DNA of 64,000 nucleotides from Acidiphilium sp. 37-60-79 (GCA_002279355.1 NCBV01000037.1:1-64000), one strand, 5' to 3'; counted from the first letter of the stretch, positions 44,793 through 53,849 are shown. Numbers and translations: made by a program. Notes: generated by a model from the letters alone, not told the origin.

Positions 44793-44994
44793 AATCTACC
44801 CCTGTTTCATGAGATGTTTCAGCAAAAGCCAAAGCCCGCGCCGCCTGCGCGTTGAACGCGCAGAAGCGACAAACGTCCCGGTTAGCCACGCAATGGCGCG
44901 AGCATGCCGTGCGGTGCGACGGTGATGACCGTGGCGTCGGATCACGACACCGGCCCCAAATGCGGCAGGTGTCGCGCCCCGACCGATCGGCCAA
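44713..44994 (-). CDS. possible small Cys-rich protein
   Basis: An open frame of 93 residues fills the 149-bp gap between gam and the preceding small gene. It overlaps both. Pairs of Cys (CRIWGRC, CSRHC, CRFC) could form a zinc site. The overlaps of 53 and 80 bp and the lack of a clear ribosome binding site make it doubtful. Confidence 0.3.
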   Translation of the reverse strand: MADRSGRDTCRIWGRCRDPTPRSSPSHRTACSRHCVANRDVCRFCAFNAQAARALAFAETSHETGVDYGKNRKRADEVRRSGGERAADTRRGG

Positions 44995-45151
44995 AAATCG
45001 CCTCGATGTCGCGATCCGTCAGCGCCAACAAATCAATCGCCAGCAGCGCCTTCGCCGTTCCGTCGGCATTCAGCCAGCCGATCAAATCCAGAATCGCGTT
45101 GCGGCGATCCGACGCCGATGGTGATTGGTCGAGCGGAATATCAACAATCAT
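44942..45151 (-). CDS. small phage early-region protein
   Basis: A 69-residue protein (MIVDIPLDQSPSASDRRNAI, then LLAIDLLALTDRDIEAIFG). Its start overlaps the muB stop (ATGA), so it is translated with the transposition genes. The family is unknown to me; the acidic helical content suggests a small regulator or adaptor. Confidence 0.6.
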   Translation of the reverse strand: MIVDIPLDQSPSASDRRNAILDLIGWLNADGTAKALLAIDLLALTDRDIEAIFGRSVGARHLPHLGPVS

Positions 45152-46116
45152 GGCGACACCTCGCCGCCGCCGGTTAGGCGACCGAAAGCCGCACTAATCG
45201 CGGTCACGCTCAAATCCTCGCCAGCCGCCATGGTCACCATCCGCGCCAGCCGCAGGGTCTTGATCATTCCGCGCAGCGCACCGGGCTTTCCCGCAATCAC
45301 CCGCAGCATTTTGCGCTGATCAGCCTCTTCAATGCCGGCTGCATCGAGGATCGCCTCGATATCGGCAGTGCTCGACTTGTCGCGCGTGAGCCGCATGCCG
45401 ACCCGTGAAAATAGCTGCGCGAACTGTGCTTTCCTTCCCCCGCCATCGAGGCGCGTCCAAACCCCTTGATTGCCCATAATCACCAGCCCGATCTGCGCCC
45501 GGTCGTGCAGCGACCGCAGCTGGTCCATGCCGTCGGTTGTCAGATGCTGCGCCTCATCAATAATCAGCAGCCCTTCGCTCCCGATCAGTCGCGCAGAAAT
45601 CGCCCGGCTGATCCGATCAGTGCGGGTTTCCGTCACCCCCAACGCATCGGCGATATAGCTGAGCATGCCGTAAGCCCGCCGCAGCGACGGATCGACCGTC
45701 AAATGCCAAACGCTGGGCCGCGTGCGCGCATAATGGCTGGCGGCCATGGTTTTGCCGAGCCCCGCCGCGCCAACCACCACGCCGACATCGGCGGTGCTCT
45801 GGGCATATTCGAACACGTCTAAAATCATTCGCGCCGTCGGCGTCTCGGCGAACGGCACGCTGGCCGAGGCAAAGCGGGATGCACTGCTCAGCGCCTCTTG
45901 CGCATCCAGCCACAGCCGCACCCGGTCCGAAACCTTACCCACATCGCCGCGATAGCTATCGGTCATCCACGCATGCAGCGTCGATTGCGCGATGTTCGCC
46001 CGTTTACTGATCGAGGCGAGCGAGAGCCTCTGCCCAGCGATCAGCTCGCGCACCCGGTGGCGCAGCCGATCGTCATCATTCATTCCCTGCGGCGTCGTAT
46101 CGAAATTCAACGTCAT
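45148..46116 (-). CDS. MuB-like transposition ATPase
   Basis: A 322-residue protein. An N-terminal helix-turn-helix (LASISKRANIAQSTLHAWM) precedes an AAA+ domain with Walker A GAAGLGKT and Walker B LLIIDEAQHL, then a C-terminal helical domain. MuB selects target DNA and activates MuA. It lies 38 bp downstream of muA. Confidence 0.92.
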   Translation of the reverse strand: MTLNFDTTPQGMNDDDRLRHRVRELIAGQRLSLASISKRANIAQSTLHAWMTDSYRGDVGKVSDRVRLWLDAQEALSSASRFASASVPFAETPTARMILDVFEYAQSTADVGVVVGAAGLGKTMAASHYARTRPSVWHLTVDPSLRRAYGMLSYIADALGVTETRTDRISRAISARLIGSEGLLIIDEAQHLTTDGMDQLRSLHDRAQIGLVIMGNQGVWTRLDGGGRKAQFAQLFSRVGMRLTRDKSSTADIEAILDAAGIEEADQRKMLRVIAGKPGALRGMIKTLRLARMVTMAAGEDLSVTAISAAFGRLTGGGEVSP

Positions 46117-46154
46117 TTTTTTTAATCCCTTTACCTGTTGTTAAGCTTGGCTGT

Positions 46155-48137
46155 TCAATCGGCGCCAAGTCCGTCATCGCGGGCCGCGCGGAGCATTTGC
46201 ACCGCACGCCCGAAATCTCTGTCGAATTTCAAAACCGCTGCATCTTGCGCGCTGGGATCGATCTCGATCTCCTCAGCCAGCGCCAGATTGCCGCGCACCG
46301 CACGGAAGGGGCGGATCGCTGCCGGTGCTGGTGTCGCCTCACGCGCTGGCGCTGTCGGCTGCAAGGCGGCCAGCTCTTCGAGCGACAATTTCCGCTCCGC
46401 TTCCAGCAGCGCCCGCGTGGCTTTCCGATGCTCACCGCGCGCTTGAGCGTGCCTGCGCGCTGCCGCCGTATCGTCAAACCCAATCGCCTCGATTTCCCGC
46501 GCGGTCGCGAGGAAAACGCCGTCGATCGAATGGACGGTGAGCGGCGCATGCAAATGGTCCGGATCGAACCGCACCGTCACCCGCGCGCCGCGATGCGCCC
46601 AGAGCGCCTCGTCGAAATACCGATTGCCGAACAAATTGAGCGTGCCGTCCGGGCGCACCAACACCTGCTCGCCCGCCAGAAAACACAACCGCCTTTGTTC
46701 AGCGGTCGGGCGCCTGATCAGCGCCTGGGCGTAGCTGGCATCAAAGGCTTGATCGAAGCTGAGCGTCCCGCCGCACACTTCTGAGCGGCGTCCTTCGCGG
46801 GCATTATGCAGGTCAATTTCCCGGTCAATGATCGCGACGAACTCAGCAATTGGAATCGCCCGCGCGCCATAATTCTCAGGCTTCGCCATCGGCGAATTGC
46901 CACAATAGGCCCCTTCGAATGCCGGATGTTTTGCAATATCGCGGGCAAAATCACCAAACCCGCGCTCGATCGGCTTTGATTGCCCGGCATACGGCGTGGT
47001 CCAGTGAATATCGACGCCGAGCTGCGTCATAATCCCCACCGGCTCCTCGGACTTCACTTTGAACCGATACCGATTGGGGATGCCGCCGGTCAGCCATTTT
47101 GAGGCAAACGCCCGCCCATTATCCATATAGCACCGGTCAGGAATGCCGAACCGCTCGACCAAATCGCCAAACGCCAACCGCACCGAATCCTTGTTTTCGC
47201 TGCGCGCCGTGCGCCAGGCTAAAAACTTGCCGGAGTATAAATCCTGAAACGCCACCATCATCGGTCGCCCGATGCTGCCATCAGGCCATTTTACGAACAC
47301 GTCCCACTTGTGGCCATCGGTATTAACCGCCTGGAGCGCGTGAAAATGCGCCCTCGAGCGCGTTTGCGCCGGGTAAAGCTGTTTCTCCGCTTCGCTTCCT
47401 TGGCGTGCTTTAATCACCACCGCAGGTGCCAATGCGCGCATCCGCCGCAGCGCCGTGCGCTTGGTCGGCATCGCCCAGCCTTTGGCATGGGCGATGGCCT
47501 GAGTGCGCCGATAACAGCTCTCAAACGACGGCTGGGATAGCCGCAAATAATCGGCCCGCAGCACGTCCCAAACCTGCTCCGGCACGTCAATCTTCGCCCG
47601 TGCGCCGCCGCGCTTAACCGGCGTCAGCGCGGGCATCCAGTCTGAGCGATGCACCCCGCGCACCAAATCCAGCCAGTCGCGCAGTGTCGAAACACCAACC
47701 CCCGCCTCACGGCTGACAGTCTCGATCGCCAGCACCCGGCCCACACCCTGCGCTATGATCTCGTCAATTCGCAGCAACAGCATCATCCGCTGCCGCGCTT
47801 TCTCACGACGAACCTCGGTCTGCCGATCAAACCAGGCCCAGATTTCACCCCGCTCACGCGGCCTCGCCGAAGCCTTTGGCAGCATCTGCCCAGCGGGCGC
47901 TTGGGAGGGGCCCACCCGCGCCAACAACGCTGCCTGCGCCGGGGCCGGAAGAACCGAATAGTGAAACTCAAATCCGGCGCCTTGGCCCTTATGACGGCGG
48001 CAAACACCGGGGCGCTTCCATCCGTTTTTTTGCCCAATCCTCAGAATAGATCGCGATGTGCTCGGAAGGCCCGGCAGTCCCATTGCCGCAAGTTCAGTCG
48101 CGGTAAAAAATACCCGCTTGAGCATGCTATCATCCAT
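46155..48137 (-). CDS. MuA-like DDE transposase
   Basis: A protein of 660 residues. The N-terminal MuA DNA-binding domain (VFFTATELAAMGLPGLPSTS) is followed by end-binding helix domains (STLRDWLDLVRGVHRS) and the catalytic core, with Asp in AVNTDGHKWD, Asp in CYMDNGRAFAS and Glu in QSKPIERGFGDF, matching the DDE triad. A Mu C-terminal beta-barrel and a helical MuB/ClpX-contact tail follow. ATG 48137 or 48125 may be the start. The gene looks intact. Confidence 0.93.
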   Translation of the reverse strand: MDDSMLKRVFFTATELAAMGLPGLPSTSRSILRIGQKNGWKRPGVCRRHKGQGAGFEFHYSVLPAPAQAALLARVGPSQAPAGQMLPKASARPRERGEIWAWFDRQTEVRREKARQRMMLLLRIDEIIAQGVGRVLAIETVSREAGVGVSTLRDWLDLVRGVHRSDWMPALTPVKRGGARAKIDVPEQVWDVLRADYLRLSQPSFESCYRRTQAIAHAKGWAMPTKRTALRRMRALAPAVVIKARQGSEAEKQLYPAQTRSRAHFHALQAVNTDGHKWDVFVKWPDGSIGRPMMVAFQDLYSGKFLAWRTARSENKDSVRLAFGDLVERFGIPDRCYMDNGRAFASKWLTGGIPNRYRFKVKSEEPVGIMTQLGVDIHWTTPYAGQSKPIERGFGDFARDIAKHPAFEGAYCGNSPMAKPENYGARAIPIAEFVAIIDREIDLHNAREGRRSEVCGGTLSFDQAFDASYAQALIRRPTAEQRRLCFLAGEQVLVRPDGTLNLFGNRYFDEALWAHRGARVTVRFDPDHLHAPLTVHSIDGVFLATAREIEAIGFDDTAAARRHAQARGEHRKATRALLEAERKLSLEELAALQPTAPAREATPAPAAIRPFRAVRGNLALAEEIEIDPSAQDAAVLKFDRDFGRAVQMLRAARDDGLGAD

Positions 48138-48654
48138 GATCAGCTCGCTGCGGACCACGCTTTTTGGGCACCAGATAGGCAATTCGCACGTGCGAGTGGA
48201 CGCCTCTAATCGCCAGCCTCCAATCGTGAATAGTCGATTTCCCAACCCCAAACTCGCGCTCGCATTGCGCCAGTGCGGCGACGATCTTCATGCCGGACCA
48301 TTGCAGCTCGTTAAAACGATCGATGACCTTCAGGCGGCGCTCGGCGATAGCCTGTTCTTGCGGGTGAAGCCCCAGGAACCATTCCTGCTTCGCCTTCCAC
48401 TCCCGGATTTGCTCGGGCGGATAGGGAGGGCTAAATCGAATCAAGAAATCGACCTGGGCCTCCAATGGCAAAAGCGAAAAATGATATTCGCGCCCTCCCC
48501 CTTGGCCCTTGCGACGCCGGGAGAACTCTGTGCGCTCCCACCGGCCAACGAGGGCCATTCGGCTTATGCTTTGGCAGGTCGTCGGCAATCCAGCGAGCTG
48601 CATCGCCGTGATCTCGCTGACCGAGAACCACTCTCTTTCAGGAAGCGGGCTCAA
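48130..48654 (-). CDS. stand-alone MuA-type DNA-binding protein
   Basis: A protein of about 174 residues that resembles the N-terminal part of the downstream MuA. REWFSVSEITAMQLAGLPTT corresponds to the enhancer-binding domain, and STIHDWRLAIRGVHSHVRIA to the end-binding domain before the catalytic core, which is entirely absent. The proposed TTG start at 48654 overlaps the preceding stop (TTGA); an upstream GTG at 48708 is also possible. Mu repressor shares this kind of domain with MuA, so competition for the same sites is a reasonable hypothesis. Confidence 0.72.
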   Translation of the reverse strand: MSPLPEREWFSVSEITAMQLAGLPTTCQSISRMALVGRWERTEFSRRRKGQGGGREYHFSLLPLEAQVDFLIRFSPPYPPEQIREWKAKQEWFLGLHPQEQAIAERRLKVIDRFNELQWSGMKIVAALAQCEREFGVGKSTIHDWRLAIRGVHSHVRIAYLVPKKRGPQRADHG

Positions 48655-48839
48655 TGGGCCAGACTTTCGAGCACCGCATAGATCGCTGCGGAGGCGACTC
48701 TCACACAATCAAAAACTTCGTGAGGCCAGAAAAACAGGCAAATCATCGCGGCGAGAAAAACCGTCACTGTCTCTGGCGACTCTTTGACCCAATCCCAGAA
48801 CCCATGATCCCAGGAGCCAACCATCGAGCGCCGCTTCAT
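48651..48839 (-). CDS. small single-helix membrane protein
   Basis: A 62-residue protein (MKRRSMVGSWDHGFWDWVKE) with one hydrophobic helix (VTVFLAAMICLFFWP, about residues 24-38). It sits between the ParB-like regulator and the MuA-type protein, overlapping both by 4 bp. Role unknown; small membrane proteins in this spot may act in superinfection or host membrane effects, but nothing shows this. Confidence 0.6.
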   Translation of the reverse strand: MKRRSMVGSWDHGFWDWVKESPETVTVFLAAMICLFFWPHEVFDCVRVASAAIYAVLESLAH

Positions 48840-49672
48840 GACCGATTTCCTTGGCGGGCAGCCCACGCTTTGACAGCAGCGCGGGCGCTCTTATGGCTTT
48901 CGCTCAACGGGTTGCGCCACGATTTCACGAACGCATCGAGCAGGATTTTTTCAGGGTCGATTTTTGGGCTGCGTTTTTGGTTAACCTCGGCAATCGATTC
49001 CTCGACGGAGTTGCCGCTCGACACCATCTCCATGGCATCTTGGAACGCGAGCGGACCAAGCTTGAGCAACTTGTCGAGCAAAACCCCGGTTTGCGCAGCG
49101 TCAGTGTGCCGGAGCGATTCCCAGTGCGAAGCCAAGCCATTCCGCCGCCTGATGGCGCGGTAAACGGTGCGCTCGGAAACACCGATTATTTCAGCGGTCT
49201 CCGCCGCAAACCGTTTATTGAGCTTGTTTTTTTCAAGTTTGACAATTTGGCAAACTTGATCGCGCCAATTGACCGACCGACGGTCGCCGCCGTGACTTTC
49301 CGCCTCGTGGATGGCTTTCCATAAGTTATATCGGGCGGCCAAAAACGTCGCTTCGTCGTAAGGCGAAAGATCGGCGCGATGAAGATTTTCATCAATCTCC
49401 CGCAACTTGGCCAGAACTTCGTCGCCGCCAAAAATGATCGCGCGAATTGATTTCAGGCCGATCATCCTGGCCGCCTCAAGCCTGTGCGCGCCAGCGACGA
49501 GCTGGTACCCGCCATTCGGCACCCGCCGAACCTCAATCGGCGTGATTTGGCCAACTTCCAAGAGCGACACCGATATCCTCTGAGCGGTCGCGCTATCTGT
49601 TTCTCGCAGGCGTTCGCTGACGACGACCTGGTCAACGGGAACATCGATCGCCTCAAACTCCACACTATTCAT
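48836..49672 (-). CDS. phage ParB-like DNA-binding protein
   Basis: A 278-residue protein. A ParB/Srx-type N-terminal domain (LLEVGQITPIEVRRVPNGGY, LVAGAHRLEAARMIG, with the GAHR motif in place of GERR) is followed by a helix-turn-helix (IIGVSERTVYRAIRRRNG) and a basic C-terminal region. It is in the early operon just after ner. It probably regulates transcription or replication of the element rather than partition; ParB-fold CTPase activity is unknown. Confidence 0.8.
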   Translation of the reverse strand: MNSVEFEAIDVPVDQVVVSERLRETDSATAQRISVSLLEVGQITPIEVRRVPNGGYQLVAGAHRLEAARMIGLKSIRAIIFGGDEVLAKLREIDENLHRADLSPYDEATFLAARYNLWKAIHEAESHGGDRRSVNWRDQVCQIVKLEKNKLNKRFAAETAEIIGVSERTVYRAIRRRNGLASHWESLRHTDAAQTGVLLDKLLKLGPLAFQDAMEMVSSGNSVEESIAEVNQKRSPKIDPEKILLDAFVKSWRNPLSESHKSARAAVKAWAARQGNRS

Positions 49673-49949
49673 GGGGAATTCCCCCTTTTGGGTGTTTGAC
49701 TTTTAAGCGCGGCAAAATGGGGGTGTCGTCCGTGCGCCACCGGTCTGGCCAAATCTCGTGAGGATTTAACTCGAGGGCCGAGGCGATCGCGCGTTCGACT
49801 CTGACGGACGCGTTTGAGCGATGAAGCACCGCTGATATCGACGCTTTTTTCAATCCGAGCGTTGCACCGAAGGCCGAGAACGATCCGAATTTTTTCCGAA
49901 TTTCGGCTTTTATGTTTTCGCGGTGCCATCCTGTGTATTTCTGTGCCAT
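49665..49949 (-). CDS. ner: Ner-like winged helix regulator
   Basis: A protein of 94 residues. WHRENIKAEIRKKFGSFSAF and KASISAVLHRSNASVRVERAIASAL (a Nlp/Ner DNA-binding domain), then NPHEIWPDRWR, are typical. Ner switches off early transcription in Mu. ATG 49949 follows GGAGG. It is divergent from the repressor gene, with the operator region at about 49950-50084 between them. Confidence 0.88.
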   Translation of the reverse strand: MAQKYTGWHRENIKAEIRKKFGSFSAFGATLGLKKASISAVLHRSNASVRVERAIASALELNPHEIWPDRWRTDDTPILPRLKVKHPKGGIPHE

Positions 49950-50084
49950 AACGACCTCCACGCCCGGTTAAACAAGATGAAATTTCGGGCAATTTATACG
50001 GAAAGTCGTATTTAGTCAACGGTTTTTACCTTTTGACCGTCTTTCTGTTTTTTTGTTTGTTTTTATGAAGTTAAGGAGGTGAAC
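49950..50084. promoter_or_regulatory. divergent ner / repressor control region
   Basis: A 135-bp gap, AT-rich on the repressor side (TTTTTTTGTTTGTTTTTATG), separates the divergent lytic and repressor genes. It should hold both early promoters and repressor operators. Specific operators cannot be defined by eye. Confidence 0.5.
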
Positions 50085-50522
50085 TTGAAAAATTCTTCAT
50101 CGGCTACCGAAGGCACATCGCCATCGGAGGTTGCCGAACGCCTACGTTCTTTGGTTGAGAGTGCTGGGGGTCCGTCGGCAGTCGCACGGAAGGCGGGTGT
50201 GCCGCTTTCAACCCTCAACGAATATTTTGCAGGAACTGAACTAAAATTGGCGCGAGCAGTCGCCCTTGCGCGAGCATGCGGGGTGTCGGTTGAGCTTCTT
50301 GCAACAGGGAAATCGGAAACCGTGGGCTTTCCAATTGAAGACGATTTACTTGATTCCGCCGCGCATTTTTGGGGTATACTTATGGGTGTGCGCACTGCAC
50401 GCGAGTGGTATAAGGGGTCGGGGATCCAGCCGTCGTTGCGGGATGTTTTAATTTGGATGAGCCCGGTCTACCGTTCAGCCCTTTCTCTGCCCGATCTACC
50501 TATCGAGTTTCGTTCTCCTTAA
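50085..50522 (+). CDS. cI-type helix-turn-helix repressor
   Basis: A protein of 145 residues. The N-terminal XRE-type domain (SAVARKAGVPLSTLNEYFAG, about residues 30-50) is followed by a short C-terminal region with no LexA-like peptidase motif. It is the only plus-strand gene of the regulatory end and is divergent from ner. The start is taken as TTG 50085, because AAGGAGG at 50073-50079 is placed correctly for it, whereas the GTG at 50079 overlaps that site. Confidence 0.8.
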   Translation: MKNSSSATEGTSPSEVAERLRSLVESAGGPSAVARKAGVPLSTLNEYFAGTELKLARAVALARACGVSVELLATGKSETVGFPIEDDLLDSAAHFWGILMGVRTAREWYKGSGIQPSLRDVLIWMSPVYRSALSLPDLPIEFRSP

Positions 50523-50558
50523 TTTCAAGATTTCATATTTATCGAATGAGGTGAGCTT

Positions 50559-51131
50559 ATGGTTGCGTCTCGCACAGTTTTAGTGGTGGTTTTTCTTTTC
50601 GTGCTTCCGATCAGCCGTGCGGAATCAGCTCCCGCTCCCCATCCAACGATGCCTTTTTTATTTTCGTTGTCCAAAGGGGAAACTACCCGGGTGCTCGCAC
50701 ATCCTCATTTGCTCGCCGAGGCGGAGATGTATCTGAATGCGTGCCGATTTCAAAAAGGGCAGAGTGCGTTGATGCTCTGTCACAATAATCAATCCGATTT
50801 TGTCGTCGACTATATTGATGCGTTCTACAATCACATCACCGCTCAAGAAAATTTAGCTTATTTGTTTAGCGGCGCTCAGGGCGACAGTTTGGACCTCCTC
50901 GGCATCGCTCCGAACCCGATTCAAGGCTGCGCATGGGCACTTGCAATTGTTGGCTCCGGCGGTCCAATGGTTGGTTGGACCGATACTGTTGACGCAAAAT
51001 CCGATTGCAGACGACTCTCTGCGATGTCGCGCACAGCCGCCGAAGCACGGGCGTCCGAGCTTGTTCGGGAAATCCATATACATCTTAGCTCCGGTACTCA
51101 TGGCGTAACAATTATCGATAAATTTCCTTAA
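50559..51131 (+). CDS. exported cargo protein of unknown function
   Basis: A 190-residue protein. The hydrophobic signal peptide (TVLVVVFLFVLPISRAESA) is followed by a mature part with four Cys. A helix-rich region (LLAEAEMYLNACRFQKGQSA) is near the start. It lies between the repressor and the left end of the prophage, a common place for lysogenic conversion genes. GAGGTGAGC precedes the ATG. I do not recognise a family. Confidence 0.65.
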   Translation: MVASRTVLVVVFLFVLPISRAESAPAPHPTMPFLFSLSKGETTRVLAHPHLLAEAEMYLNACRFQKGQSALMLCHNNQSDFVVDYIDAFYNHITAQENLAYLFSGAQGDSLDLLGIAPNPIQGCAWALAIVGSGGPMVGWTDTVDAKSDCRRLSAMSRTAAEARASELVREIHIHLSSGTHGVTIIDKFP

Positions 51132-51579
51132 CACCCGTCTCTAACATTGTGCGCCATATTCGCCGGAAATCATCAAAGCGCGTGCGACTTCTCAGGTCCA
51201 ACTTCCAAAAATCTCCAATCTTTTCAAAGGTCCGACTTTTTTTGCCGTTTTGGTATTTGAGTCCGAACTCTAGGACTGGTTTCGTGACCCATTGTCGGCG
51301 GCGTTCGGAAGTTTTGGGGCGGACGCATAAAAACCTAAGTGGCGGATTTCCGCCATTAAGACGCCATGCACGGCCTTTTAAGAGCGTTTTAAGAGCCTCT
51401 CAGAAATCGGCGCACCGCACGCCCCAAACGCGCCGCACCAGCCCAACTTCACCCCATCGTTACGATTGCGCGTCAATTTCGCCAAACAGCCTCAATTTCA
51501 AAAATCTTCCCTCAAAATCAAAGCCTCATCCCAACCAGTCCCGCATGATCCCGTTCAATCCCGTGTACGGATTACAGTG
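51132..51579. repeat. repeat-rich left end of the prophage, no gene
   Basis: About 450 bp with no supported gene. It holds related units AGGTCCAACTT (51194), AGGTCCGACTT (51228) and AGTCCGAACT (51260) about 33 bp apart, a palindrome TGGCGG-ATTT-CCGCCA (51340-51355), and a tandem pair TTTTAAGAGC (51376 and 51387). Arrays of short sites are expected where MuA binds the left end of a Mu-like element. The exact terminus is not resolved. Confidence 0.5.
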
Positions 51580-53741
51580 TCAGCGCACATCGATGCGCTG
51601 GAGTTCCCCGGTAAATCGAAACGGCGACGCATAATCCCCCACCGGGCTGCCGCGATCCATCCCGACATCCAACCCGCTCCATGAAATGCGGACTCGCTCC
51701 GCAGCCGCCCCACCTCAACGCCGTCCACCAGCAACACCCCCTCATGAAACGCCGTCTTGGTCATCATCCCAGCATGCGGCCCCGCCGAAAACCGCACCAT
51801 CGGTCCCACGACCGCCCGATAACCCAACCGACACGCCCCGACCGGCAGCACGCGCTCGGACCGCACCACATGATGCCGCCCGCCAATATTCATATCATGC
51901 ACCAACCGCCCATCCTCAACATACAGCACATAGCCCGATGTCGCATCGCCATGCGCGAGCAACACGCCCTCCGAGCCCGCCTCTAACATCACGTGTGCGC
52001 AGATCTCATAGCCCCGCGCACGAACATCCGGCGCCACATCGGTCGGAATATGTCCAACACCCGGGTGAAACACAAAATCGCGCCGATCGCCCCGGCCACG
52101 CGCCAAGCTCTCCACAAAGCGCGGTCCGAACCGATCATCAAGCGGCAAAACTTGACAGCGTTCCGCCTCCGCCCACCACATCGCCTGCAACGCCGCCAAC
52201 CGCTCCGGCGCCACCGCCGCCAAATCCCGCGTTTCGGAAAAATCAACATCGAGATGATAAAGTTCCCAAATGTCAGCCTCAAAAGCGGTTCCCGTCGGAT
52301 GATACGCAACCGCCTTCCACCCGTCATGCCACAAGCCCCGATGGCCAAACATCTCGAAATATTGCGGCTTGATCCGGCGCGGCGCATCCGCCTGCTTTAG
52401 CGTCGCCGCAAAACTCTCGCCATCCATCGAAAGTTGCGCCACGCCGCCAATCTCTGTCGGCGCCGCCACCCCTACCCAATCGAGCAAGGTCGGCACCAAA
52501 TCCGCCGCATGACAAAATTGCGGCCGCAACCCACCCGGATCACGAACCTGCTCCGGCCAGCACACAATCAACGGATCGCGAATCCCCCCGCCATGCGTGT
52601 TCTGCTTATACCGCCGCAACGGCGTATTCGCCGCCATCGCCCACCCATGCGGAAAATTCGAATGCGTGTCCGGCCCGCCAATATCCTCAATCCGCCGAAT
52701 TTTCTCCGCCATCGTCTCGGCTTGAAAATTATACGGCCCCATCGCATTGACCATGCCCAGCGGCCCACCCTCCTGGCTCGCCCCGTTATCGGATAACACC
52801 AGCACAATCGTGTCCTGCGCCAACCCGCTTTGCGCCAAAAACGCCATCAGCCGCGCAATTTGCTGATCCGCATGATCCAGCATCGCCGCATAGGCCGATT
52901 GCAACCGCACAAACAGCCGCCGCTCATCTGCCCCTAACCCATCCCATGCCACCACCCCATCATTGCGCGGCGGCAAAGCGGTTCGCTCCGGTACAATCCC
53001 CAACGCGATTTGCCGCGCCAATCGCCGATCCCGCTCCACATCCCAGCCCGCCTCAAACACCGCATCATATGAGCGGATCAAATCCCCCGGCGCCTGATGC
53101 GGCGCATGGCACGCGCCAAACGCCAGCCATAACAGCCACGGCGCATTCGGCGCATCAAGCTGATGCCCCGCCAAAAACCCCATCGCTTGATCCACCAAAT
53201 CCGCACTCAAATGATAGCCGGAGCGAAAATCCCCCGGCGGCGCAATCGATGAATTATCCCGGATCAATTCCGGCGCATATTGATCAGTCTCCGCATCCAT
53301 AAACCCATAAAACCGATCAAACCCCCGCCCCAGCGGCCACCCATCAAACGGCCCCGCCGGCCCGGTTTCATGCAACGGCGTCACATGCCACTTGCCGACC
53401 ATGTAATTGCGATACCCCACCCCCCGCAGCATCTCCGGCAAAACGCCCGCCTCCCGCGCAATCTTGCCCCGATACCCCGGCAACCCCGCATCGAAATTCG
53501 CCAAACACCCCATCCCCACCCGATGATGATTCCGCCCCGAGAGCAAAGCAGCCCGCGTGGTCGAACACATCGCCGTGGTATGAAACCCCGTATAACGCAG
53601 CCCCCCCGCCGCCAGCCGATCAATCGCCGGCGTGCGGATCGCCGAGCCATAACAGCCAAAATCCGAAAACCCGACATCATCAAATAAAACCACCAAAATA
53701 TTAGGCCGCTTCCTGCCGCGCTCAGCACCCGACTGCGCCAT
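51580..53741 (-). pseudogene. arylsulfatase, frame broken near the C-terminus
   Basis: A long-type arylsulfatase of about 720 residues once repaired. NILVVLFDDVGFSDFG holds the metal-binding Asp pair, CSTTRAALLSGR is the formylglycine site, GKWH and LSDNGAS follow. The third residue of the CxPxR motif is Thr instead of Pro/Ala. Near 51674-51680 one base appears to be missing: the other frame then reads DVGMDRGSP, GDYASPFRFTGELQRIDVR and stops at 51580, the expected C-terminus. The unrepaired frame instead ends in an unrelated tail at 51555. No signal peptide is evident. Confidence 0.8.
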
Positions 53742-53849
53742 AATGCCGCTCCCTCATGGCTGGTCTAATCTTTATGAATTAAACTGGCACCAACCAAGCA
53801 GAGGGTCAATCAGGCCAATAGGCGGAGAGCCGTGAAAGCGAGTAAAAAA

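Larger units (their letters stand above)
29300..51550 (-). mobile_element. Mu-like transposable prophage, defective (limits approximate)
   Basis: The minus strand carries, from 50.5 kb down, a repressor (encoded on the plus strand), Ner, MuA, MuB, Gam, GemA, and then Mu-type contractile tail genes (sheath, tube, E/E', tape measure, N, P, 45-48 homologues, fibre). All genes from the Mor region to the head-tail joining genes, about half of a Mu-like genome, are absent; an IS element sits at the gap. The ends lie between cysI (29212) and the arylsulfatase gene (51580), but 5-bp target duplications were not found by eye. Confidence 0.85.

Noticed and set aside
51194-51270. Three related units about 33 bp apart, considered as a CRISPR array
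   Set aside because: The units are only 10-12 bp, diverged, and there are no cas genes; phage-end binding sites fit better.
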